A DNA stretch of 13,031 nucleotides from JAYEJW01 sp034716535 (GTDB lineage Bacteria > Pseudomonadota > Gammaproteobacteria > Chromatiales > Chromatiaceae), in the NCBI GenBank assembly GCA_034716535.1, contig JAYEJW010000221.1:1-13031 (forward strand), written 5' to 3'. A program made the position numbers and the translations under genes. Of this stretch, positions 1 through 5,716 are shown in pieces. The notes under the pieces are model-generated. The model did not search any database and was not told the origin of the DNA. It saw nothing but the letters and a program-made list of their open reading frames with translations. Each line of letters opens with the position of its first letter. Position 1 is the first letter of the stretch.

Positions 1-32
1 CCGCATTGGTGCGTTTGGGGCGCTCCCTTCGG

Positions 33-132
33 GCAAGGCGAGAAGCGGCCATCTGCGTTGTTGCGCGAGCTTGAATTAGCGACGGCTAGTCCTGCGCCCG
101 CACGCCTAGCAGCTGACCGCTTCTCGCCTTGC
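33..132. repeat. 16-bp perfect inverted repeat around a 68-bp spacer
   Basis: GCAAGGCGAGAAGCGG at 33-48 is the exact reverse complement of CCGCTTCTCGCCTTGC at 117-132. The 68-bp spacer has no reading frame I can support. As RNA or extruded DNA this would be a long-stem hairpin. It resembles a small non-coding insertion or REP/MITE-type intergenic element more than a gene terminator, because the loop is long and no T-run follows. I found no second copy in the window, so dispersal cannot be shown from here. Confidence 0.6.
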
Positions 133-162
133 TGAGCCCATCAAAACCTCCCTGTCGGAGTA

Positions 163-284
163 CTAGTACAGGCGCCTAAGACTCCGTAACAAGATAGAGA
201 GAGTCTCACACGAAGCCGCGAAGGGCGCGAAGAAAATCTACTGGCAAGATGACCGTTAGAGAAACTTAGGCGCTGCTGTACTAG
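163..284. mobile_element. MITE-like element, 122 bp, with terminal inverted repeats (copy A)
   Basis: The ends CTAGTACAGGCGCCTAAG (163-180) and CTTAGGCGCTGCTGTACTAG (265-284) are imperfect inverted repeats differing by a 2-base insertion. The outermost CTAG is palindromic, so it could be a 4-bp target duplication, as made by IS5-group transposases, with the true inverted repeat starting at TACAG. There is no coding capacity inside. Bases 188-278 recur in the opposite orientation at 11084-11165. By my hand alignment 76 of 82 aligned positions match, plus one 9-bp gap, so this is a dispersed repeat. No transposase that would move it is present here. Confidence 0.65.
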
Positions 285-292
285 AGTGGCTC

Positions 293-315
293 CGGCCGTG
301 CGCTCGACACGGCCG
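293..315. terminator. GC-rich hairpin, possible transcription end
   Basis: CGGCCGTG (293-300) and CACGGCCG (308-315) form a perfect 8-bp stem with a 7-nt loop. It lies about 100 nt beyond the stop codon of the minus-strand EF-G-like gene. No T-run follows on either strand, so a classical intrinsic terminator is not supported. It could be a weak or factor-assisted terminator, or just a structured spacer. Confidence 0.3.
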
Positions 316-342
316 AAGACGCAGTCACGCGCTCAACCTAGA

Positions 343-362
343 GGCGGCAGTTAGACGCCGCC
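343..362 (-). terminator. GC hairpin downstream of the EF-G-like gene
   Basis: GGCGGC (343-348) pairs with GCCGCC (357-362) across an 8-nt loop, 55 nt past the stop codon of the minus-strand gene. The position suits a 3' end, but the expected U-tract is missing. Low confidence. Confidence 0.3.
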
Positions 363-417
363 CAGGGTGCGTGCCGGGGGATGTCTGGCAAGGCACAACG
401 AGGCGCAATCTCCAGGT

Positions 418-2463
418 TCAATCCTCCGAACGCTGGAAGGCGTCCATGAGCTTTTTCTGGATGTTGCCCGGCACCGCCTCGTAGTGGCTGAGCTCGATCG
501 AGTAGGTGCCCTCGCCGCCGGTCAGGGACTTCAGCCGCGATTCGTAGCCATCCAGCTCCGCCAGGGGCACGACGCCGTCGATGGCGATGCGCCCGAGGCT
601 CTTCGTTTCGCTGCCGTTGATACGGCCGCGCCGGCCGGAGAGGTCGCCGGCCAGGTCGCCCATGGCGCTGTCCTGAGCGACGATACGGATCTTGACAATG
701 GGCTCCAGGATGACGGGCTTGGCCTTGTCGACTGCACCCTGGAAGGCCTTTTTCCCGGCGGTGGCGAAGGCGATGTCCTTGGAATCCACCGGGTGGTACT
801 TGCCGTCGTAGAGCGTCACACGGAGGTCCTGCATTGGGTGGCCCGCGATGGCGCCTTCCTGCAGCACCTGGCGAACGCCTTTCTCCACGGAGGGGATGAA
901 CTGGCCCGGAATGACGCCGCCGACGACCGCGTCCACGAACTCGAAGCCGGCGCCCCGCTCCAGGGGCTCCACGCGCAGGTAGACCTCGCCGAACTGGCCG
1001 GCACCGCCTGTCTGCTTCTTGTGCCGGTGGTGTCCTTCTGCGGGAGCAGTGATGGTCTCGCGGTAGGCAATGCTCGGGGGCTTGGTGTCCACGTCGACGT
1101 GGAACTGCTCGGAGAGCCGCCGCAGGAGCACCCTCAGATGCAGCTCCCCCAGGCCCCGCATGACGGTCTCGTTGGCGGAGGCGTTGTGCTCGATGTGGAA
1201 GCAAGGGTCCTCGGATTCCAGCTTATGGAGGGCGTCGGTGAGCTTCTGCTCGTCGCCGCGCTTCGCGGGGCTGATCGCAAGTCCGAAGAGAGGAACCGGA
1301 CACTCGATGGAGCGCAGATGGTGGTGGTCCTCGTCGTGGGAGTCGTGGAGCACGGCATCGAAGTGGATATCGTCGACCCGCGCCACCGCCAAGATGTCCC
1401 CGGGTACGCCCTCGTCCACTTCGATCTGCTCGTTGCCGTGGAGGCGGAAGAGGTGGTTGACCTTGAACGCCTTGCGGGCGTCACCGATGAAGAGCTGGCT
1501 GTTCGGCGTGATACGCCCCTGGTGGATGCGGAAGACCCCGAGCTTGCCTCGGAACGGGTCGTTGACCACCTTGAAAACGTGGGCCAACGCGTGCAGTTTC
1601 GCGGATGGGCTGACGGCGATGGGCTCCATCTTGGCTCCTTCGCCCTTCATGTAGGGCGGAGGATTGCCCTCTGCCGGGTTTGGCATGAGCCGTACCAGGA
1701 TGTCCAGCAGCTCCGGGATGCCGGCGCCGGTCTCGGCGGAGACGTAGCAGATGGGGATCAAATGGCCTTCGCGCAGGGCCTCCTCGAAGGGGTCGTGAAG
1801 CTGCGCGGGCTCGAGCTCTTCGCCTTGCTCCAGATAGAGCTCCATGAGCTCCTCGTCAATCTCCACCACTTGATCGATGATCTGGCTATGGGCCTCGGCG
1901 ATGGACGAGAAGTCCGCGCCTTCGCCGGCGGGCTGGAAAAAGCAGTCGATGACGCGACGGCCAGAGTCCGCGGGCAGGTTGATCGGCAGGCACTCCGCGC
2001 CGAAGGAATCGCGGATCTGACGGGTGAGGTCCTCGAGATCCGAATCCGCGGCGTCGATCTTGTTGACGATGATAATGCGGCATAGGTTGCGGTTGTCCGC
2101 CGCCTTCATCATGCGCTGGGTGACGGGCTCGATACCGGACTCGGCGTTAATGACGACTGCGGTGGTTTCCACCGCCGGAAGCACCGAAACGCTGCGGCCC
2201 AGAAAGTCCGGGAATCCGGGGGTGTCGATCAAGTTGATGTGCTTGCCGTGGGCGTTGAAGCTGGTAATGCCCACGTCCAGCGAGTGTTGGAGCTCTTTTT
2301 CGAGGGTATCGAAATCGCAGACCGTCGTGCCCTTCTCCACTCTACCCGGTTCGGAGATGACCCCGGTGGCGGCGAGGAGAGCCTCCACCAATGTGGTCTT
2401 GCCGGAGCCGGCGTGGCCGACCAGAGCGATGTTGCGGACGTCCTCAGCATTGTAGTCAGACAT
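418..2463 (-). CDS. EF-G-like translational GTPase (paralogue of FusA)
   Basis: A 681-aa cytoplasmic GTPase with the full EF-G domain order. The G domain has a P-loop GHAGSGKT (residues 16-23), DTPG (80-83) and NKID (134-137). It is followed by domain II, a domain III, a domain IV from about residue 464 (YRETI, then KQTGGAGQFG) and an EF-G-type domain V near the C terminus (VPLAELDGY, YSIELSHY). Canonical EF-G has DTPGH with a catalytic histidine in switch II; here it is DTPGF, and the P-loop lacks the usual AHxDAGKT form. These traits, and its position away from rpsL/rpsG/tuf, fit the 'EF-G-like protein' subgroup (the group that includes FusA2-type proteins) rather than the housekeeping factor. 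Its exact role is unknown; ribosome association is expected from the family. The start is set by AAGAAGG (2472-2478) 8 nt upstream. It is divergent from the antiporter gene. Confidence 0.93.
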   Translation of the reverse strand: MSDYNAEDVRNIALVGHAGSGKTTLVEALLAATGVISEPGRVEKGTTVCDFDTLEKELQHSLDVGITSFNAHGKHINLIDTPGFPDFLGRSVSVLPAVETTAVVINAESGIEPVTQRMMKAADNRNLCRIIIVNKIDAADSDLEDLTRQIRDSFGAECLPINLPADSGRRVIDCFFQPAGEGADFSSIAEAHSQIIDQVVEIDEELMELYLEQGEELEPAQLHDPFEEALREGHLIPICYVSAETGAGIPELLDILVRLMPNPAEGNPPPYMKGEGAKMEPIAVSPSAKLHALAHVFKVVNDPFRGKLGVFRIHQGRITPNSQLFIGDARKAFKVNHLFRLHGNEQIEVDEGVPGDILAVARVDDIHFDAVLHDSHDEDHHHLRSIECPVPLFGLAISPAKRGDEQKLTDALHKLESEDPCFHIEHNASANETVMRGLGELHLRVLLRRLSEQFHVDVDTKPPSIAYRETITAPAEGHHRHKKQTGGAGQFGEVYLRVEPLERGAGFEFVDAVVGGVIPGQFIPSVEKGVRQVLQEGAIAGHPMQDLRVTLYDGKYHPVDSKDIAFATAGKKAFQGAVDKAKPVILEPIVKIRIVAQDSAMGDLAGDLSGRRGRINGSETKSLGRIAIDGVVPLAELDGYESRLKSLTGGEGTYSIELSHYEAVPGNIQKKLMDAFQRSED

Positions 2464-2544
2464 CGGGTGAACCTTCTTCGGGGTGCTGTGTATTCATGGG
2501 AGAGCGGTGCAGGGGCCGCAAACCGGGCTTTTTTCGAGCGTGAA

Positions 2545-2550
2545 ATTATA
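2545..2550 (-). promoter_or_regulatory. -10 element for the EF-G-like gene
   Basis: A perfect TATAAT reads on the minus strand, giving a leader of roughly 75 nt before the EF-G-like ATG. No good -35 hexamer lies 16-18 nt upstream (the expected place is GC-rich), so it may need an activator or the -35 may be degenerate. It sits in the 170-bp divergent spacer shared with the antiporter gene. I saw no convincing plus-strand promoter there. Confidence 0.5.
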
Positions 2551-2633
2551 CCGTAACTGATCGGTCACGGCGGGGTGAATCGAAGGGGACGGCGCATTAC
2601 CATAGGGGCGCCATCCTCGTACAAGGTCATGTC

Positions 2634-4214
2634 ATGCTGGACGTCGTCTGGATCTCTCTCGCCTTCGCTCTCGGCTTGCTGGCGCGGCAGGTCAGCCTGC
2701 CTCCCCTGGTGGGGTATCTGGTGGCGGGCTTCGTGCTGCACGGATTCGGGGTGGAAGCGGACGAGGTCATCACCCAGTTCTCGGAGATGGGCGTGACCCT
2801 GCTGCTCTTCTCCATCGGTCTCAAGCTCAAGCTCAGGAGCTTGGCCCAGCCCCAGGTGTGGGGTGTGGCGAGCATCCACATGGCGGGGGTGATCGCGTTT
2901 CTCCTGCCCCTGTTTCTTGCGCTGGGCGCCGTCGGCACGCCGTTCCTTCAAGGTCTGGATATGCCCACCGCTGCGCTGCTGGCCTTTGCGCTGAGTTTTT
3001 CCAGTACGGTGTTCGCGGTCAAGGTGCTGGAGGAAAAGGGTGAAACGGGCTCGATATACGGCACCATCGCCATCGGCATTCTCATCATGCAGGACCTGGT
3101 TGCGGTGATCTACCTCGCCTTCTCGGCGGGCAAGGTCCCGACGATCTGGGCGTTGCTTCTGTTGCTGTTGATCCCGGGTCGGCGCTTGCTGCTGCAGATC
3201 CTGGAGCGGGCAGGTCACGGGGAGCTCTTGGTGCTGTTCGGCCTGACGCTGGGGCTGGGTGGCGCCGAGTTCTTCGATCTGGTGAGCGTGAAGGGGGATC
3301 TGGGCGCCCTCATCCTGGGCGTATTGATCGCCTCCCACCCCAAGGCCGCGGAGCTTGCGAAGGCGCTGCTGAACTTCAAGGACCTGTTCCTGGTTGGATT
3401 CTTCCTGAGCATCGGGCTGAGCGGCGCACCGACCTTGGAGATGGTGCTCGTCGCCCTGCTGCTGTTAGCGGCGGTTCCCGCCAAGGGCTGGTTCTTCTAC
3501 CGTCTGCTGTTGTTGTTCAACCTGCGGGCACGCACTGCATTCCTTGGAAGCTTGAGCCTGTCCAATTACAGCGAGTTCGGACTCATCGTCGCCGCCATCG
3601 GTGCCGCCAACGGTTGGCTGGCACCGGAGTGGCTGACCATCATCGCCATTGCCCTGTCGCTCTCTTTTGTCGCAGCCTCTCCCCTCAATAGTTACTCCCA
3701 TGACCTCTATGAGCGTTTGAGCCAGCGCCTCTGCCGGCGACAGCGACTCCAGCGGGTCCTGTACGAGGCGGAGATAGACCCCGGCGATGCGGACGTCATC
3801 ATCCTCGGCATGGGCCGGGTGGGGAGCGGGGCGTACGACACCCTCAAGTTGCAGAAAGGGCGCAAACCCGTGGGGATCGACGCGGATCCGGATATGGTGG
3901 CAACGCACAGAGATGCCGGGCGAAACGTGATTCAGGGCAGCGCCACCGACCCGGACTTTTGGCACAGACTACAGCTTGAGAACGGGAGCATCCGCCTTGT
4001 ACTGCTCGCTCTGCCGCAACTCTCGGAGAACATTTTCGCCGCCGAGCACCTCATGAAGGAGGGTTTCGACGGACTCATCGGCGCCGTCGCCAAGTTCCCG
4101 GACGACGAACCCGTCCTTGAGAAGGCGGGGGTCCACATGGTCTTCGATCTGTACGCCGAGGCCGGTGCGGGCTTCGCCCAGCACGTCTGCGCGCAGGTGC
4201 CCAAGTCCGCTTGA
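2634..4214 (+). CDS. Kef/CPA2-type cation:proton antiporter with C-terminal RCK (TrkA-N) domain
   Basis: A 526-aa inner-membrane protein. Residues 1 to about 365 are a run of hydrophobic helices of the sodium/proton-exchanger fold used by CPA2 (KefB/KefC/YbaL) antiporters, opening with a helix and the segment LPPLVGYLVAGFVLHGFG. A short linker leads to a cytoplasmic Rossmann domain with the dinucleotide-binding signature GMGRVG (392-397) and a later acidic GIDAD, typical of the RCK/TrkA-N regulatory domain. It probably exchanges K+ or Na+ for H+ and is gated by nucleotide or redox ligands; the ion cannot be told from sequence. It is somewhat shorter than E. coli KefB/KefC (about 600 aa). The start is supported by AAGG (2623-2626), 7 nt upstream. 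It is followed by a 179-bp gap before the next gene, so probably not co-transcribed with it. Confidence 0.9.
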   Translation: MLDVVWISLAFALGLLARQVSLPPLVGYLVAGFVLHGFGVEADEVITQFSEMGVTLLLFSIGLKLKLRSLAQPQVWGVASIHMAGVIAFLLPLFLALGAVGTPFLQGLDMPTAALLAFALSFSSTVFAVKVLEEKGETGSIYGTIAIGILIMQDLVAVIYLAFSAGKVPTIWALLLLLLIPGRRLLLQILERAGHGELLVLFGLTLGLGGAEFFDLVSVKGDLGALILGVLIASHPKAAELAKALLNFKDLFLVGFFLSIGLSGAPTLEMVLVALLLLAAVPAKGWFFYRLLLLFNLRARTAFLGSLSLSNYSEFGLIVAAIGAANGWLAPEWLTIIAIALSLSFVAASPLNSYSHDLYERLSQRLCRRQRLQRVLYEAEIDPGDADVIILGMGRVGSGAYDTLKLQKGRKPVGIDADPDMVATHRDAGRNVIQGSATDPDFWHRLQLENGSIRLVLLALPQLSENIFAAEHLMKEGFDGLIGAVAKFPDDEPVLEKAGVHMVFDLYAEAGAGFAQHVCAQVPKSA

Positions 4215-4337
4215 CCGTTGAGCCCTGGGCCGGGGCTAGTTACGCGGGGTCCCGGAGCACGCTTGCAGCTCGTTGGGCGCCGCTTTTCCGGACGTCGGCG
4301 TCTGAATCGTTTGGGCAGCAGAAACTCGGACCCGGCT

Positions 4338-4370
4338 CTGATGGTCGATAATAGGTATATCCACCATCAG
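4338..4370. promoter_or_regulatory. Operator-like dyad around AT-rich promoter sequence upstream of the PEBP gene
   Basis: CTGATGGT (4338-4345) and ACCATCAG (4363-4370) are perfect inverted half-sites with a 17-nt AT-rich centre containing GATAAT (4347-4352) and TATATC (4356-4361), either of which could serve as a -10 box. I see no good -35. The dyad ends 23 nt before the PEBP start codon. It could be a repressor operator over the promoter, or an RNA hairpin in a short leader. No regulator gene is adjacent. Confidence 0.5.
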
Positions 4371-4393
4371 GCCGCACGACGAGGAGAGATGCC

Positions 4394-4870
4394 ATGCCTC
4401 TGACCTTGAGCTCAGCCGCGTTTTCAGACGGGGGTGAGATACCTCGCCGCTTTACATGCGAGGGCGAGGACCTATCGCCCGACCTGTCCTGGAGCGGTCT
4501 GCCGCAAGATACGCAGAGCCTGGTGTTGATCGTCGATGATCCGGACGCCCCGGACCCCTCGGCGCCCAAGATGGTGTGGGATCATTGGCTGCTGTACAAC
4601 CTGCCGCCGGATAGTGGGGGATTGCCCGAAGCCGTGCGGCCGCAGGAGTTGCCGGCGGGCACCCTCGAGGGCGTCAACAGTTGGGGCCGGACGGGCTACG
4701 GAGGCCCATGCCCACCCATCGGCCGGCATCGCTATTTCCATATCCTCTACGCCCTCGACACGCAGATCGAGGACCTGAACGAGCCGAACAAGAACCGGCT
4801 CCTCGCGGCCATGGAGGGCCACATTCTGACGCATACCGAACTGGTGGGTACCTACCAGAAGCAGGACTGA
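4394..4870 (+). CDS. YbhB/YbcL-like phosphatidylethanolamine-binding (PEBP/Raf kinase inhibitor-like) protein
   Basis: A 158-aa protein, the usual length for bacterial PEBP-family proteins. It carries the family signatures: DDPDAPD, which lines the anion-binding pocket, then WDHWLLYNLP, and GGPCPPIGRHRYFHILYALD in the second half. No signal peptide is visible, so it should be cytoplasmic. Bacterial members bind small anionic ligands, but their biological role is poorly defined; none should be assumed here. The start is set by GAGGAG (4381-4386), 7 nt upstream. It stands alone: the preceding antiporter ends 179 bp away and the next gene runs toward it from the other strand. Expression may be controlled through the dyad immediately upstream. 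Confidence 0.92.
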   Translation: MPLTLSSAAFSDGGEIPRRFTCEGEDLSPDLSWSGLPQDTQSLVLIVDDPDAPDPSAPKMVWDHWLLYNLPPDSGGLPEAVRPQELPAGTLEGVNSWGRTGYGGPCPPIGRHRYFHILYALDTQIEDLNEPNKNRLLAAMEGHILTHTELVGTYQKQD

Positions 4871-5019
4871 CCTACGAGCCGGCAGGGCTGTCGACGGTCC
4901 CGAACAGGAAACCGGGCGTGATACAAGCCGTATAACAGCGGCGCGGGAAGAGGCCCGCCGTGTGCCACGCCGACGCGGCTATGGCGCCCGGCGATGCGGG
5001 GTTGGTATGGAGGACGCGC

Positions 5020-5226
5020 TTACGACTCGTGGCAGGGCTCCGGACAATCGCTGCGGCCCCGGATCCCCGGAGCGACCGCGATATCGTCTGAACCATGAGC
5101 GGACGGTCGCCCGGATTCTGCGGTGTCGTCCTCGACCCGGAGGATCTCCTTTCCGAATAGCACGGGCAGGAGAGCATATAAGGATACTGCCACGATTCCC
5201 GCGATTGTGAGGTTGTCGAAGTACAT
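5020..5226 (-). CDS. Small hypothetical single-span membrane protein, 68 aa
   Basis: The first half reads as a convincing small membrane protein: a short N terminus (MYFDN), a hydrophobic helix at about residues 6-24 (LTIAGIVAVSLYALLPVLFG), then KEILRVEDD and a polar tail. Support comes from AAGAGG 6 nt before the ATG and a credible sigma70-like promoter 60-90 nt upstream. The last 30 residues are low in hydrophobicity and could be poorly conserved. Function is unknown. It is convergent with the PEBP gene. The alternative is a chance frame in a spacer, but the aligned promoter, ribosome-binding site and helix make that less likely. Confidence 0.55.
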   Translation of the reverse strand: MYFDNLTIAGIVAVSLYALLPVLFGKEILRVEDDTAESGRPSAHGSDDIAVAPGIRGRSDCPEPCHES

Positions 5227-5291
5227 GCTTGGCCTCTTTCTCCCGTCGCTTGAGCTTGCGATTCGGGCTCATTTCCAACTCGATGTACGGT

Positions 5292-5321
5292 ATATTACCA
5301 GATGCTAATATATAAATCCAA
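5292..5321 (-). promoter_or_regulatory. Sigma70-like promoter for the 68-aa membrane protein
   Basis: On the minus strand TTGGAT (5316-5321) is followed after 18 nt by TAATAT (5292-5297), close to the -35/-10 consensus, within a distinctly AT-rich island. Predicted transcription would begin near 5285, leaving a leader of about 60 nt before the ATG at 5226. Confidence 0.45.
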
Positions 5322-5432
5322 CGTGATTTCAACCAGGAATCGCTGGTTCCTTTTGCACCCGATTAGGTTCGGGCGAGAGCGGACTCTCAAAGCCTCTCGA
5401 ACCTCAAACGTGGTAGAGTTCTTGGTAACGTC

Positions 5433-5461
5433 TTGAGAAAGAGAGAGTTATGGACTAAATT
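5433..5461 (+). promoter_or_regulatory. Sigma70-like promoter for the RND/pentapeptide operon
   Basis: TTGAGA (5433-5438), a 17-nt spacer and TAAATT (5456-5461) fit a sigma70 promoter (5/6 and 4/6 to consensus). The predicted start near 5468 gives an unusually long leader of about 250 nt ahead of the RND ATG. The leader contains an imperfect stem-loop and a possible short reading frame. It is the best plus-strand promoter I can find in this spacer. Confidence 0.45.
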
Positions 5462-5487
5462 TCAAAAGTGGTTTCGGTAAAAAATAA

Positions 5488-5526
5488 CCGTTTGGAACGG
5501 AGACGTATCTTTAGTTCCGTAAACGG
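5488..5526 (+). promoter_or_regulatory. Imperfect stem-loop in the RND leader
   Basis: CCGTTTGGAAC (5488-5498) pairs with GTTCC (5514-5518) and AAACGG (5521-5526), giving 11 base pairs with a 2-nt bulge and a 15-nt loop. It lies just after the predicted transcription start and just before a strong Shine-Dalgarno (5536-5542). It may be an operator-type dyad or a leader structure. No T-run follows, so it is not a terminator. Confidence 0.35.
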
Positions 5527-5548
5527 ATCCGGAGGAAGGAGGCGTCGG

Positions 5549-5635
5549 TTGGCGGCTCACGCTGTCTTCGAGCTTCGGCCGGCGGCACAGTCTGCACGGT
5601 GTCGGTCCGTTCTGGCGCGTTCCTGGGTCGGGTAG
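5549..5635 (+). CDS. Possible 28-codon leader ORF upstream of the RND gene
   Basis: A consensus Shine-Dalgarno AAGGAGG (5536-5542) stands 6 nt before TTG at 5549. That TTG opens a 28-codon frame ending at TAG (5633-5635). The frame is the same as that of the RND permease, whose ATG lies 81 nt further on and has only a weak ribosome-binding site (AAGAG, 10 nt away). The peptide is Arg-rich in its second half and has no recognisable family. It may be a regulatory leader peptide, or the relic of a longer RND N terminus interrupted by a stop. Speculative as a gene; the Shine-Dalgarno itself is clear. Confidence 0.3.
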   Translation: MAAHAVFELRPAAQSARCRSVLARSWVG

Positions 5636-5716
5636 CGCTGCCCCTCCTCGCGCTTCCTCCACGAAGTTCGCGGCCAAGCTGCGCCGCGGTACGCGTCACC
5701 CAAGAGTGTCCTGCAC

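Noticed and set aside
367..2085. 572-codon plus-strand frame opposite the EF-G-like gene
   Set aside because: It lies wholly antisense to a gene with clear GTPase motifs. In GC-rich DNA the complement of a coding frame often stays open. No family motif, and its composition is that of a shadow.
2565..3338. 257-codon minus-strand frame over the antiporter
   Set aside because: Antisense to a clear membrane transporter; the Gln/His/Arg-rich product is the usual complement of Leu/Val-rich helices.
4221..4237. Hairpin AGCCC/GGGCT after the antiporter as a terminator
   Set aside because: Only 5 bp of stem and no T-run; not distinguishable from chance in GC-rich DNA.
4962..5210. Plus-strand frames opposite the small membrane protein
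   Set aside because: Arg/Pro-rich, no ribosome-binding site, and antisense to a better-supported small gene.
5366..5403. Inverted repeat GGTTCG...CGAACC in the spacer
   Set aside because: Pairs only with a 3-4 nt bulge and a large loop, no T-run, upstream of the likely RND promoter; no clear role.
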